DNA of 64,000 bases from Chinchilla lanigera (taxonomy: Eukaryota; Chordata; Mammalia; Rodentia; Chinchillidae). Below are positions 43,814 to 54,857 of the stretch, piece after piece; position 1 is the first letter of the stretch, and each line of letters begins with the position of its first letter. The stretch is taken from positions 7,897,814-7,961,813 of the forward strand of contig NW_004955446.1 of NCBI RefSeq assembly GCF_000276665.1, read 5' to 3'. Below the pieces are notes generated by a model. The model was not told the DNA's origin. It ran no database searches and worked only from the letters and a program-made list of their open reading frames with translations. The position numbers were made by a program, and so were the translations under genes.

Positions 43814-45649
43814 TCTTTAGACTAACAGATTCAAAGGTACAGCCTTGTGGCACATACAAGTCCCAAGCACAAATCATTTGAACATTTTAAAAATTATGGA
43901 TTCCTGTGGCAAATACAAACTTCTAATAACTTTAGTCACTACTTGCCAACTCCTATAAAATACATTAATAGACTCAAAGAAGTTTAATTTTGGTTGTAAC
44001 TCTTTAAATGACTAACATGATTTTAGCCAATAAGGCAGAAATATTCGTTTCATTTTTGTTAAATTTTATTTTTGGATGACACCGGGAATGCAAAGTTTTA
44101 TTGTTAGAAATATTATTGCTTTCTGAAATATGACTCCTTTCATTTCATACCAGCATATGATGTTCATAAAAAGAGAGAGATGTAATCAGCATGGAGTCTT
44201 TCTAGGTATCAACCAAATCTTTATAAAATAGTCTTTAAGGAATTTAAGCTTAATGTGTTCTTTCAGAAACACATTTACTTTCTGAAAAAATGGTATGTTG
44301 CCAGTTCCTCTATTGAGATTGGATAGGGAGTTTATTGAGTTTCCACAGCCATAGATGCTAATAGTGATGGCGGACTCATCCGTAATTATCCATCCCTAAC
44401 TGCATTAGTGGAAAAAAGTGACTCTTCTGTGAGAGTCACTCTTCAGGTGGTTGTGTTCCCTAGGAGTAAGAAGTGGTGGGATAGAAGCTGCCTTACCCGA
44501 GCTGGCTTTTAACCTGGCTCTCCTTCTTTTCCTAGAGGCAATGCAGTTCTCTTAATGTAGCTTGTATATTCCTTCCTACTTTTTCCTGGCTTCCTCTCTT
44601 TGCAGTATCTTACTGGGTATTCATTGAGATGAATAAAATATACGTGACTTGTGCTTAATTACTGAACACTAATCAGCTTCCTATAGAATCCAGATGGTCA
44701 GGAGGCTGAGCAGGTTCTGGTGGGTCTATATGAGGGACATTTGCATCCTGAGGCAGTGCTTCCTGGAGGTCATTTATCTCTTCTGTTCTCCTGGAGACAC
44801 CAGGGTCACATGTCTTTTTGTGTAAGGACAAGAGATTAAGAAAAGGAGTCCAGAGGCCTCAGGATTCCAGAGGACAGTTTGTGAGCTGTGGGAAAAGCAA
44901 AATGTCACCAAAACAAGGGTAGATGATCTTTCTTCTCTATATTCCTCTCTACTTTCCTACATCATTTTTGTGTGGCTGTGAAAGTTCTTTTGTAGATAAG
45001 CATCTGAAAAGCTATGCTTATCTGCCAGAGACAGATGGATTTGACAAAAGATGTATCAAAGAAGCAATGTATTACATCATGAAGTATTGCTAAATGTGCA
45101 TGAATACACACTGGCATTTGGAAACTATTAACACTACCTACAAATCCAGTGACATAAATCTAAATTAAAATATACATTACTTCTTTAATTACATTTCCCA
45201 GTTAAAAATTGTTTTTGTAAAACTTGTTTTTCCTTAAGACATTTTCCTCTTATTAAATATAGGACTGCCTCTGATTGCTTAACTTTGCCTGAGAACTTCT
45301 CCGTAGTTCACAAGGAGAAAACACTAACACTGAGTCAGCGTTTTCCAAAGAGTTTCTCTCCCTCCTTGAGAATGGTTTCAAGATAGCAAAGCAAATCAAA
45401 TGAATCTGCTGTCCCCCTTGGCCAAGCAAAAACAACACCACACAGGAGTTAAGTGCTTTGGATCTGTGTCATTCTCTCCTCACTGGTGCAGCAGGAGCCC
45501 TCATTTAATTTCACGATGACCACAGGTTCCATCTGAGTTATACAATGTCAGCAGGTGATATAATGTCATGTTATATTGATCACCAGCAAAAAATCATGTC
45601 CTCTAACTTTGATTCCAAGAAGCATTACATCTTAGTGAGCTAGCCTTGG
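43814..45649. other. Single-copy stretch
   Basis: No gene recognised. A small perfect hairpin with 9-bp arms is at 44417-44440. Confidence 0.45.
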
Positions 45650-45845
45650 CATTAGCGGGATCATCCTCAGGTCGGGGAATATTTGTAAGCCTCAGTCTAT
45701 GTCTGTTTAGTGAAAGTAATGATAAAAATCCTGGTATTTGAGTGGATTAGTAGACATCAGCATGACGACAAGAGTTTGTGAGAGGATTCTGGTGCATCAT
45801 TTTTAATGTGCTGTGCAGTATACACAGTAATTATTACTATAGCAG
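45650..45845 (+). mobile_element. Probable MIR fragment
   Basis: aagcctcagtctatgtctgtttagtgaaagtaatgataaaaatcctgg has the MIR core order (the part that normally reads cctcagtttcctcatctgtaaaatggg). Confidence 0.5.
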
Positions 45846-46444
45846 CTCACTCACCACCTCAGGGTTAGCATCCTTTACTTCTAAAAGCATATTCCCAGAA
45901 ACGAGGAATATTTTTAGAGCAAACTGGTTTGGTATTGAGACGTTATGAAAGCTTTTGTACCCTCAGTCTTTATCTGTCTAGTACTTGAGTATTAATACCA
46001 CTAGCTTTACCGTGATGAGTAAATGTGGTATTTCATGTGCAAACACATTCAGTTAACCTCTAAGTGCCATCTATTGCAACCGTTATCAGTATTGTCATAA
46101 AACTCATTTATAATTTAATAATTTTTAAAATGGAAATATCAGATATATTTCAATTTAATTCTCTAAGCTATATGTGCTTCCTTCAAATCAGATGGATTTT
46201 CTCTGTGGTTAAACTTGTATCATAATCTTTCTTCCACTTGGATAAAACACTAAGTAATATTTCCTCAAAGGAAAGAGTTAAAAGACTTAGAATGACAGAT
46301 GTTTTGGGACTTTTTTATTCCTGTCTTGAAGCTCTTTATTAAGACTACTAAGATTATTCACAGAATAATCATGTAGGTCTTGGTGCAATGCTTATTTCTG
46401 GGCCTTTTAACCCCAGGAATAAAATGAATGGTCAAAATGAGTCC
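45846..46444. other. Stretch with a possible MIR remnant
   Basis: 45950-46060 (accctcagtctttatctgtctag, taataccactagctt) hints at another sense MIR. Otherwise unrecognised AT-rich sequence. Confidence 0.35.
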
Positions 46445-46449
46445 TCCAT

Positions 46450-46570
46450 ACCACCATGTGACACTGAGGATTGAATTTGGGTGTTGCACTGAGCTTTGGC
46501 ACCAGTCCTTTACTTTTTATTTTTGAGACAGGAACTCACTATTGCTGAGTTGTCCGGGCTCTACTGGAAC
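46450..46570 (-). mobile_element. Antisense ID and B1 fragments
   Basis: tgacactgaggattgaatttgg (ID 3' end backwards) is followed by tttttatttttgagacaggaac (B1 3' end backwards), the same composite order as 1100-1295. Truncated. Confidence 0.5.
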
Positions 46571-46610
46571 CCAAAAATGACTTTCTGAATGATTTAGAGC
46601 ATTCTATCAA

Positions 46611-46740
46611 AAGCCAGGCACGGTGGCACGTGCCCGTAATCCCAGCACTAGGAGGCTGAGTCAGGGGATGTTGAGAATTCAAGGCCAGGCTAGATTACAT
46701 AGTAAGACCCTGTCTCAAAAAAGGAAAAATAAAAAAAATT
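46611..46740 (+). mobile_element. B1 SINE
   Basis: gccaggcacggtggcacgtgcccgtaatcccagcac, ggaggctgagtcagggg and agtaagaccctgtctcaaaaaa are a full-length B1 with an A-rich tail. Confidence 0.9.
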
Positions 46741-47570
46741 CTCTCAGCATTTTTGAAACTGCTATTTCTAGTTCTACTTAGGAAGATCATCATACCCTTT
46801 GGAATACTGGCCACAGCTGTGTCCTACATTTCAGTTGTTTTGAGCTTGCTGCTGTCATGAGTTTGATCTCCTAAACCGCAGTATTTGTTACACTAAGGCA
46901 GTTACTCATTTCACCTGTAGAACCATTTCAAAACTGATGAAATTGTGGCAGAAGTACAATAAGTAAACTAGAGAAGAAGAGAATGGATCCTCTTCCACTT
47001 TTATCTCGCCCAGCCCACCCAGTTGTTCACAAGGGAAGCTTTTAGAGATAAAGAATTGCATTCCTAGTACTTTTTGAAAACTGGATCTGGGACCGTTGTT
47101 GTGACATTCTTGTGCCTTTAGTGATCTGAACAGAGGACTTCTTCAGTAATTAAAAATTACAGTAAAAGAATATTCATTTTTGCTTCTTAATAAGACTATT
47201 CATTCAGTAAAAATCAGAAGTTAGATCTAGAAACAAAAAGATAAATAAGACTTGGTTTCCTGAAGGAGAAGGCAGCATAGTAGATATTTATTTGACATTT
47301 GCAGAACTTTTGAAATAATTCTGGAAAAGAAGGGGTTTATTTTGGGATTGCTGTTCTTCCTCAAAAGTATTTAATAGGGTAATAGTGGACTGATTTGAAG
47401 TATGTGTAGGAAATATCAGGTAGAAATATATAAATCTTATACAATTATAATTTTTAAAGAGCTAGGACCCTATATAGTTAAGTGACCATATTTAAAAGAT
47501 GAAGCAGTGGGTTCTAGATGTTACTGCATTTAATTTTTATATGTAATAGAATTGAGAAAGTAACCTAGAA
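46741..47570. other. Single-copy stretch
   Basis: No gene or repeat recognised; AT-rich at 47400-47460. Confidence 0.45.
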
Positions 47571-47598
47571 TACAGTAGCCCTCTCCTTCTCTGTGGTT

Positions 47599-47706
47599 TT
47601 TTTTTTTTGTTGTTGTTTGTTTGTTTTTCTCCGGTACCGGGAACTGAACTCACGACCTTGCGCTTGCCAGGCAGGCGCTTTGCCACTGAGCTAAATCCCC
47701 AGCCCC
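47599..47706 (-). mobile_element. ID SINE, antisense, inside the Tigger terminus
   Basis: Poly-T with TTG units, then ctccggtaccgggaactgaa, ctcacgaccttgcgcttgcc and gccactgagctaaatccccagcc. Target duplication ccttctctgtggtt at 47585-47598 and 47707-47720, perfect. The ID looks young. Confidence 0.93.
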
Positions 47707-48011
47707 CCTTCTCTGTGGTTCTGATTTATGGCTTAAGATACTGGCAGTTTACTGTGGTCTCAAAATGTTAAATGGAAAATTTCAGATATAAACTGTTCAT
47801 AAATTTTAAATTCGCCACATTCTGAGTATTGTAATGGAATCTCACACCATCCGGCTCTATCCTGCCCAGGACATGAATTGTTTCTTGGTTCAGTGTACCC
47901 ATGCTGTGTATGCTATTTTCCCAGATGTCACTTAGTGGCTGTCTTAGTTAAAGTGAGTGTTGTGGTTGTTGCTGTGCTTGTGTTCCAGCGATCGTCATTT
48001 TACTTAATAAT

Positions 48012-48168
48012 GATCCCCAAGTATAACAGCAATGACACTGGTGACTTGGATATGCCAAAGAGAAGCTGTAAAGTGCTTCCTGTAAGTGAAAAGATAAAGG
48101 TTCTTAATGAAATGAAAAAGAAGAAACAAAACCATGCTGAGGTTGCTAAGATGGACAGTATGAACTAA
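48012..48168 (+). pseudogene. Tigger transposase N-terminal remnant
   Basis: After an ATG at 48012 the frame reads with the motif MPKRSCKVLPVSEKIKV and then KQNHAEVAKM, the beginning of the helix-turn-helix DNA-binding domain of pogo/Tigger transposases (also the origin of CENP-B-like host genes). It stops at 48168, and no catalytic DDE part follows. A dead fragment; a 96-codon open frame that extends upstream is chance. Confidence 0.75.
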
Positions 48169-48394
48169 TTTTGTATCCATGAATTTGTGAAAGAAGAAAA
48201 AAGAAATTTGAGGTAGGTTTGCTTTGAAATCTCAAACAGCAAAACTTATGGCCAGATTGCACGATAGGTACTTTACTAAAATGCAAAATACTTTAAGTTT
48301 GTGTACATATGAATTAGGTTTGTGACCATGTTTGGTTTTAGGCATCTACTGAGGGCCTTAGAACACCTCCCTTGTGGAGAAAGCAGGGTTACTG

Positions 48395-48690
48395 TGTCTG
48401 AGACTAGAATCCAGATTTCTGCTCTGTTTTTAAGGTATTTCATATCCATTACATCGTTGCTATGGTACTTAAAAACTGTTAAAATGAAGTTGATAAATGT
48501 CTACATCTTTTCCAGTTAGGACAGTCATCTGCAAATATGACTTTTAATGAAGACATGTGAAAAACATAGAAGATATACAGTGATGCACTGAAATTAACAA
48601 ACGAGTAAAATTTTATCCTTCTAGAAAATATATTTTTTGTTTTAGATTTCCTGATTAGTTTCTGGATATTAGCTTTGGTAATGTTAGTTC
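48395..48690. other. Unrecognised short stretch
   Basis: About 300 bp of AT-rich sequence between the Tigger and the solo LTR; no feature seen. Confidence 0.5.
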
Positions 48691-48695
48691 ATTTA

Positions 48696-49534
48696 TATTA
48701 TGGTTTGAGGGTTATTGTGCAAGGTGAAACAATATAATACAGGACACATATTTTATATGATTATTTGTAATAGTCACCCAAAGAATGATATACAAGAGAG
48801 TTCAGGAAATCTGTCCACACACTAAGACCAAGGAATCCAGCTGAGGGCCTGGATCCTACAGAAATATCCTGCATGATTCTAGCTGAAGGCCTAGAGCTCA
48901 TAACAGTGCCTCCCATGAGTACACCTGGAGGCCTAGAGCCCATAACAATATCTCATGCAGGCCTGTTTCATGGATCTGCCCTGGGAAGCCCCAAAGGTCA
49001 GTGGTAGAATCTAGAAGGTCTGTGCCAGCAGGATCATCTGCAGTGGAGCCAGGAAGTGATGCTCAGAAGAACCACAGCTCCCCCCAAAGGTACCACAGTC
49101 ATCCTCAGCAACAGTGAGGTCCCAAGCTCCTCCAGTGATCAAGATGGCCAAGTTCCCATCAGGGAAGCCAAAGCAGCAAGCTTCTTCAGGACACCGGTAG
49201 TGCACCATCTTTCTCTCCAGAGCCAGGAAGCGATGTGCAAGTGAGGACCAGAGCTCCCCCAAAGTGAACCAAAGCTATTTTCAGTGCCAAAGAGGTCCTG
49301 AGCTCCTCACAGGATGAAAACAGTCAAGTTCCTCAGGAAAGATAGCATGACAAGCTCCTGCAAAGCAACCAACAGCTCCTTACAGCTTCTATCAGGTCCC
49401 AACAGCCTCTCTCTGCTCCAACAGCCTCTTATGCTGCTGGCAACAGTCCCCAGGTGGGCCTCTTACACCCAGCACCACGCTTACTCAGTTCAATTGGGGG
49501 TTATAAGTTGACCACCAGTTGTCAGTTTACCACA
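48696..49534 (-). mobile_element. Solo LTR, copy 4 of the LTR family, antisense
   Basis: Read on the minus strand it starts tgtggtaaactgacaactggtgg and ends with aaccataata, and it matches 5129-6035 throughout (for example aagatggccaagttcccatc read backwards). Flanks: attta (48691-48695) and atata (49535-49539), a 5-bp duplication with one change. 839 bp. The repeated SPAG/EP-like readings in open frames come from its 42-bp tandem units. Confidence 0.85.
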
Positions 49535-49572
49535 ATATACCATATCAGCTAAAACCTAAAATGGGTATTTTA

Positions 49573-50225
49573 AAAATTCTATTAGTACATGTTTGAAGTA
49601 CATAATGATTGCATTCATCACGGGCAGTTGGTACATGCACTGTACATAATGCATCTTAGTTCTTTTCAAACTCCTTCAGTTAACTTTTCCTTTTGTTCTT
49701 GATTTGCTTTACCAATTTTTAAATTTTTTTCATTTGCTTTTAAATTTTTAAATTTTAAACCTTTAAGCTTTTAAAGTTTTACATTTTTTTGATTTGCTTT
49801 GCCAACTTTTAAATTTTTTATTAGTACATATTTATAGTACATAATGGTCATGTTCCTTGTGAGGAGTTGGTACATGGACATAACACAACTTAATTCACTT
49901 TTTAAAAATTCCTTTGCTCTTTCTCCCTTCCCTTCCCTTCATCGCTTGGTCCCCTCCCCATATGCACAAGATCCTATTGTTTGTTTATCTTTTATTGTTT
50001 ACCTTTGTTTATCTTTTATTTCCTATTATTTATCTCTGTTTTGTTCTTTATTTATATTTTGGGTTTCTCATATAAGAGACACCATGTGATACTTAAGTTA
50101 TTGTGTCTAATTTATTTGACTTAATATTATGATTTCGAGGAGCATCCCTTTTCCTACAGATGACTCATGTTTATCCTTCTTTATGGCAGAGTATACTGCA
50201 TTGTGTATAAGTATCACAAAAATGG
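49573..50225 (-). mobile_element. Two antisense L1 3' ends in series
   Basis: An L1 tail (ctattagtacatgtttgaagtacataatg) starts at about 49578, and a second, closely similar tail (ttattagtacatatttatagtacataatgg) starts at about 49819. The second continues into gggtttctcatataagagacacc and cctacagatgactcatg, the antisense 3' UTR and ORF2 end. Either a second L1 used the first as its target, or the 3' end was duplicated. Confidence 0.75.
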
Positions 50226-50442
50226 CTATTCTTGATGGGAAGATGCCTCTCATTTATTCATGTGGAGTTCTTTTGGTGCCACACCTTCCACCAGATCACC
50301 ACCAGCTTCCAGGTCCTTGTGCTTTGGTGCAGGATTTCTTGCTTTCTGTTGGCCAGTGCTCTGGGGCCCCACCTAGTGGAAGGGAGGCTAGGGCTGTGGT
50401 CCTACTTGTGCCTGGGGAGAAGAGCAAGTTTGGTGTGAATGT
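50226..50442. other. Unrecognised stretch between L1 and LTR
   Basis: GC-richer than its neighbours (for example ctctggggccccacctagtgg). Overlapping open frames of 68-114 codons are not conserved with anything I know. Confidence 0.4.
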
Positions 50443-50792
50443 TGTCTTAGCTTGGGCTGCTGTAACAAAGTGACTGGGTGGCTTATGAAACTGAATTTCA
50501 TTTTTCACAGTTTTGGATGTTGGAAGTCTGAGGTTAGTGTGCCAGCACGGTGAAGTATTGGTTAGGACGTCCTTGTAGGCGGCACATGGCTGACTCCTGT
50601 GTCTTCACAGGGTAGAGAGAAGGAGCTGGCTCTCTGGTCTCTTCCTATAAAGTCACTAATCCCATGTGTGACTGCTCCACTCTTACAACCTAACCACTTC
50701 CCAGGGCCTTGGCTCTACACCATCTCATTAGGGATTAGATTTCAGCGGATGAATAAATTAGTGACCAACTAACCAGTTTCTACCATACTCCC
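50443..50792 (-). mobile_element. MaLR (MLT/MST-like) LTR, antisense
   Basis: gtcttagcttgggctgctgtaac, tgggtggcttatgaaac, cattttcacagttttgga, tcactaatcccatg and gggattagatttcagcgg follow the antisense MaLR LTR in order. Confidence 0.8.
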
Positions 50793-51708
50793 CTTTTGTT
50801 TCATTTCTTTTCTCTTTTTTTCCTGTTTTTTTAAATATGTCTATACCCAAACTAATCTTTGTAAATAATATATTACAAGGGGTGATGAAAATACATAGTG
50901 AATATTTAAATAAATAAAAATTTTGTTACAGTGAAAGACCCATTACCATTAGGCCTCCTTCTCAATACTCTTCCTTGCTTTGAACACAAGTATTCCATCA
51001 TTCTTGCCACTTTCTGAAGCAGTTCTGGGAGTCTCCTTTTGTGAATGTCTTTATGAGGTATGCAAAAGTATTGCAAATACTTTGGCCCTGTGCCATCTAG
51101 TCAAAAAGCAGATTTGTAAGAACATTACAGGGTATTCTCTTCTACCTTATTCACTGGTTCTGCCACTGTTACAATTTTTGGCTCTTCCCCAAAGTCAAAA
51201 TACCCACAATAGGTAAAAGTTTCAAATTGATTCAGGACGTCAAGGCAGCCATAACAGCACAATTAGACATGTATGAAAGAGGACATCCAGAGCTGCTTCA
51301 GAAATTGGCAAGGAGGTAGGAAAAGTATGTTCAAAATGAAGGGGAGTATTTTGAGGGGGGTAAGTGGCAATGTACCTTTTACTGTAGTAAATTCAAAAAA
51401 ATTAAATATTCAAAAATTAAATATCCATACTTGTTGATCACAACTTATAAATTAAAAATATAAACTTTTGATTCTTTATTCCTTTGTTAAAAATTTCCTG
51501 AGGCTCTTAAAATATAATTGAACATTATGATTACTGAGATCATTATAATTTAACATTTGCTTGCTATACTTACTCGGTTCTGGGAAGTTTTCTCCACCTC
51601 ACCCATTTATCTGTGTCAGGTCATGTGAATTCCTTGCTCGGTAATTTTAGAAAAAGGGGAAAAATGAAAAATTGACAATGATAACATGGTCAATCAAAAT
51701 TTAGCACT
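50793..51708. other. Single-copy stretch
   Basis: No gene or repeat recognised. AT-rich at 51380-51480. Confidence 0.45.
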
Positions 51709-51722
51709 TCCTACAGTTGATT

Positions 51723-51833
51723 TTCTTTAAAATTTTTTTTATTTTTTTAGTTTTTCTCCAGTACCGGGAATCAAACTCAGGACCTTGTGCTTGCCAGGCA
51801 GGCGCTGTGCCACTGAGCTAAATCCCCAACCCC
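51723..51833 (-). mobile_element. ID SINE, antisense
   Basis: T-rich tail, then tctccagtaccgggaatcaa, actcaggaccttgtgcttgc and tgagctaaatccccaaccc. Target duplication tcctacagttgatt (51709-51722) and tcccacagttgatt (from 51834), one mismatch. Confidence 0.9.
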
Positions 51834-51846
51834 TCCCACAGTTGAT

Positions 51847-52719
51847 TATTTAATGATGCTTGCATGCATTCCTACTGAAAAATATTTCTGTAAAGTAAGT
51901 GCACAGCTTTCCAGGTATTCTCTCTTTCATGGAGTTGGAAAAGTGGCAGAATTAACAGAAGCTTGGTGCAGAGCTTCTCTATTTTCTAGAAACTATTGTT
52001 TTTCTCTACTCTGAACTTCTAGAGATTATCAAAAATATCATGTTGCAAATATAAAAGCACAAACGCCTACCCAACGAACAAAAATATTTTTTCAGACTAT
52101 TACTGTTTAAAAAATCCTTCCATAAACTTTTAATTTTCTTAGTAAAACATCATAAACTGATTTTATTCTTTTTCCTTGGATATTTTATGTTCAAATATTT
52201 TTGTTGGGTGTTAAACCAATCATAACCTCAGTTATTTTAACAACTAAATTACTTCTCTTCCATATAAACTAAATTTATAATCAAGCTATTTAAGAAATAA
52301 AGACAACAAATAAAAATCTTCGTGTCCTGACCTAGAAAATAGGACTAATTCATTTCACAGTCTCACATTTATCTGATTGAACTAGGAGTGCTTGAAATGA
52401 ATTTTCCCATAACTCCATATACTTGTTTACTTTCCTGTCTCTTTCCAAAAATATCTTTAAATGCAACACTGGCAAAGAGTAAAATTTCAATCTAATACCC
52501 AAGCAATTCTTTTATTTTTGTAGAAGTGAACAAAAATAATAGACACAATCTTTACCCTGAGGTATTAAATAACACAGACATGTCTCAATCTTTAAATTCT
52601 GAAGATTATATTATATGTAGTAGAGATTTTAAATATATTTTGTCATCTTCCTAGTTATTAAATTAAGCAGTTTAAAGCAGAAAATCCATAGATGGGTATA
52701 AGGGAGTGCTTCCTCATAA
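51847..52719. other. Single-copy AT-rich stretch
   Basis: No gene or repeat recognised. Confidence 0.45.
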
Positions 52720-52955
52720 TGCAGTAATTAAATACGTGCTCTTTAGAGTCAGACAGCTGGGTTTAGATCCCAGCTCTGCCACTTAGTAGCTATGTTGTTG
52801 TACAAAAATTATTTAATCTCCATGTGCCTCCATTTCCTTATCAGAATGATGGAATAATAATAGTACCTACCTGATTGAGTTGTTGTGGCAATAAATACAT
52901 AAAATACATGAAATTATGACTGTCTTATAATAAATGCTTTATAAATGTTTGTTGT
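52720..52955 (+). mobile_element. MIR SINE, nearly complete
   Basis: tagagtcagacagctgggtttagatcccagctctgccacttagtagct, aatctccatgtgcctccatttcct, taatagtacctacctgattgagttgttg and tttataaatgtttgttg cover the MIR from the tRNA-related head to the tail. Confidence 0.9.
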
Positions 52956-53199
52956 CTGATTGTAAGCAAGGGAATTGGTTATTTCACAAACTGTGTTTTC
53001 TAGATCTGAAGCTTATTGTCATTTTCAAAACTTACTAGGTTTAATCAATTTTTGTATGTCTTTTCCAAAGGGATTCTACCTTTCTCTGTCCTCCTCTCTT
53101 ACAGAGATTGAGTGGAATCTTTCCTTTGATGATTCAGTCATCATTAAGATTCAGAATTATCACCATCCATTCAAAATGGAACTTTTAAAAAGTCAGTGA

Positions 53200-53240
53200 T
53201 ATGCAAGCATGAGGTCATGAGTTGAATTTCTGGTACCACC

Positions 53241-53270
<30 letters not shown>
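53200..53270 (+). mobile_element. 5'-truncated ID SINE with long poly-A at the gap edge
   Basis: atgcaagcatgaggtcatgagt, tgaatttctggtaccacc and about 29 A residues make an ID 3' half. The assembly breaks four bases after the tail. Confidence 0.85.
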
Positions 53271-53272
<2 letters not shown>

Positions 53273-53274
53273 TC

Positions 53275-53374
53275 NNNNNNNNNNNNNNNNNNNNNNNNNN
53301 NNNNNNNNNNNNNNNNNNNNNNNNNNNNNNNNNNNNNNNNNNNNNNNNNNNNNNNNNNNNNNNNNNNNNNNNNN
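53275..53374. other. Assembly gap of 100 N
   Basis: Exactly 100 undetermined bases directly after a poly-A run, a typical read-through failure. Confidence 0.98.
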
Positions 53375-53549
53375 GGTATTGAGTAGGTGATATTGAGATG
53401 ACCAAGATGATATTAAGAGGTTCAGGCAGTGTTTTGCCCTACATCAATTGGTCCAAACGCACTGCTATTCCAGCACTCTGGTTATGCTCTAAAGAAGTTT
53501 TACCTTCGCTTTATGGGTCTATGCTAATACTCTGCTTTAAAATTCCGGC

Positions 53550-53715
53550 TTTAAATTTTGTTGTTGTATGTTTGTAATACATATTATATTCATTTTGGGG
53601 ACTTGGTAGTACACATACTGCATCTCAATCGTTTTTACTTCCGCTTTCTCTCCCAGCCCTCTCTTGATCTTCGTTCTCCAGATCCCTTTCCATCTCCAAA
53701 AACTCCTGTTTCTAC
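53550..53715 (-). mobile_element. L1 3' end fragment, antisense
   Basis: ttgtatgtttgtaatacatattatattcattttggggacttggtagtacacat parallels the L1 tails at 49573 and 49815, followed by a pyrimidine-rich block (cgctttctctcccagccctctc) that is the L1 3' UTR purine tract read backwards. Confidence 0.6.
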
Positions 53716-53764
53716 ATTGCTCTAAGGTATAGGCAAGAAAAAGCCTACTTTCTAAAAACTGGTA

Positions 53765-54543
53765 TGTTGTGAGCAGGGTTTACAGGGAATAGGTTTAATT
53801 CAGAACATATAATTTATAGGATTATTTTATAATATTCACTCAAAGAGTCAAATGAAAAAGAGTGCAGAAAATCTATCCACATACTAGGGATCCAAAGATC
53901 CCAGCTGAGGGCCTGGATCCCATGGCAATGTCCTACATGAGTCCAGCTGAAGACCTAGAGCCCATGACAATATCCTCCACGAGTCCAGCTGGAGACCTGG
54001 AACCCACAACGTTTCGTGCAACTCTGTACCAAGGATCTGCACTGGAAAGGCCTAAAGGTCAGTGGTGGAAGCTAGGAAGTCTGTGCCCAGGGGATGAAGG
54101 ATCAATGCCAGCAGCCTGAGGCGTCTGCACTGGAGCTAGGAAGTGATGCTCAAGGTAAGGACCAGAGCTCCCCACAGAGAACTGTGGCTGTCCTCAGCAA
54201 CATTAAGGACCCAAGCTCCCCCGACAATAAGCTGAGCTAGTATCAGAAAAACCAGCAGGACAAGCTTCTCCAGGAGTATCAACAGCACATCATCTTCCCC
54301 TCCAGTTCCCCTTTTGTGCTGTTGGCAACAATCTTCTGGTGAGGGGCTGGGGATTTAGCTCAGGAGCAGAAGCGCCTGCCTGGCAAGCGCAAGGTCGTGA
54401 GTTCAGTTCCCGGTACCGGAGAAAAACCAAAAAACAAAACAAAACAAAACAAAAACAATCTTCAGGTGAGTCTTCTACAGCCAGAATCATGCTGACTGTG
54501 TTCAGCTGGGCGTTTCAAGTTGACCATTAGTTAATCCACCACA
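53765..54543 (-). mobile_element. Solo LTR, copy 5 of the LTR family, antisense, with an ID inside
   Basis: On the minus strand it starts tgtggtggattaactaatggtc and ends caca, matching the other copies (the 42-bp units read ccagctgaagacctagagccc backwards). Flanks tggta (53760-53764) and gggta (54544-54548) are a 5-bp duplication with one change. The ID at 54344-54453 is a later insertion. The stretch matching the second 172-bp unit is shortened. Confidence 0.85.
54344..54453 (+). mobile_element. ID SINE, young-looking, inside solo LTR copy 5
   Basis: gggctggggatttagctcagg, agcgcctgcctggcaagcgc and gttcagttcccggtaccgg, then an (AAAAC)n tail. Target duplication aacaatcttctggtgag (54327-54343) and aacaatcttcaggtgag (54454-54470). 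The A and B boxes for RNA polymerase III are intact by eye. The high CpG-type content suggests recent insertion. Confidence 0.95.
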
Positions 54544-54652
54544 GGGTATAAAATGAGAGAATAGGCATTCACGTCTGTCCCTCCTCCCCTGAGAGTAAGT
54601 AAGAACACAAGAGTGTTTTTTTCCCTTTCTGGATAAGGATTGTGTTTTAGAG

Positions 54653-54849
54653 TAGGGCTTGGCAAACACTGTGGGTGGGCCAAATCTGGCATTGTAAATA
54701 AAGTTTTACCTCCTCTTTTATTTACATCTTGTCTGTGACTGCTCCTACATTTGAGGGTGGAGTTGAGTAGTTGCCACAGAGACCATATGGCCTGCAAGAA
54801 CTAAAGTTTTTACTATCTGACCTTTTATAGAACAGGTTTGCAAACCTTG
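54653..54849. mobile_element. hAT-type DNA transposon fossil (MER class)
   Basis: The left end is tagggcttggcaaac. The right end, reversed, is caaggtttgcaaac. The inner text (aataaagttttacc, atggcctgcaagaactaaagtttttactatctg) matches a common mammalian MER element of the hAT-Charlie group. 8-bp target duplication ttttagag (54645-54652) and ttctagag (54850-54857), 7 of 8 matching. Confidence 0.8.
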
Positions 54850-54857
54850 TTCTAGAG

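Larger units (their letters stand above)
47573..48394 (+). mobile_element. Tigger-type (TcMar) DNA transposon, internally deleted, split by an ID
   Basis: The left end is cagtagccctctccttctctgtggtt after a TA (47571-47572). The right end is gagggccttagaacacctcc ... gggttactg, the mate of the left terminus. Between them are Tigger landmarks (ttaaatggaaaatttcagatataaa, ccatccggctctatcctgcc) and the first part of a transposase frame. About 1.5 kb of the usual middle is missing, which is typical of the abundant non-autonomous Tigger copies. Removing the ID leaves about 700 bp. Confidence 0.8.

Noticed and set aside
48761..48943. Repeated SRPS/MGSRP-like reading resembling a short protein repeat
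   Set aside because: It is the 42-bp tandem unit of the solo LTR read on the minus strand; the same reading appears at 5787-5969.
54353..54412. tRNA-like A and B boxes suggesting a tRNA gene
   Set aside because: They belong to an ID SINE with an A-rich tail and target duplications; there is no cloverleaf with a proper anticodon arm.
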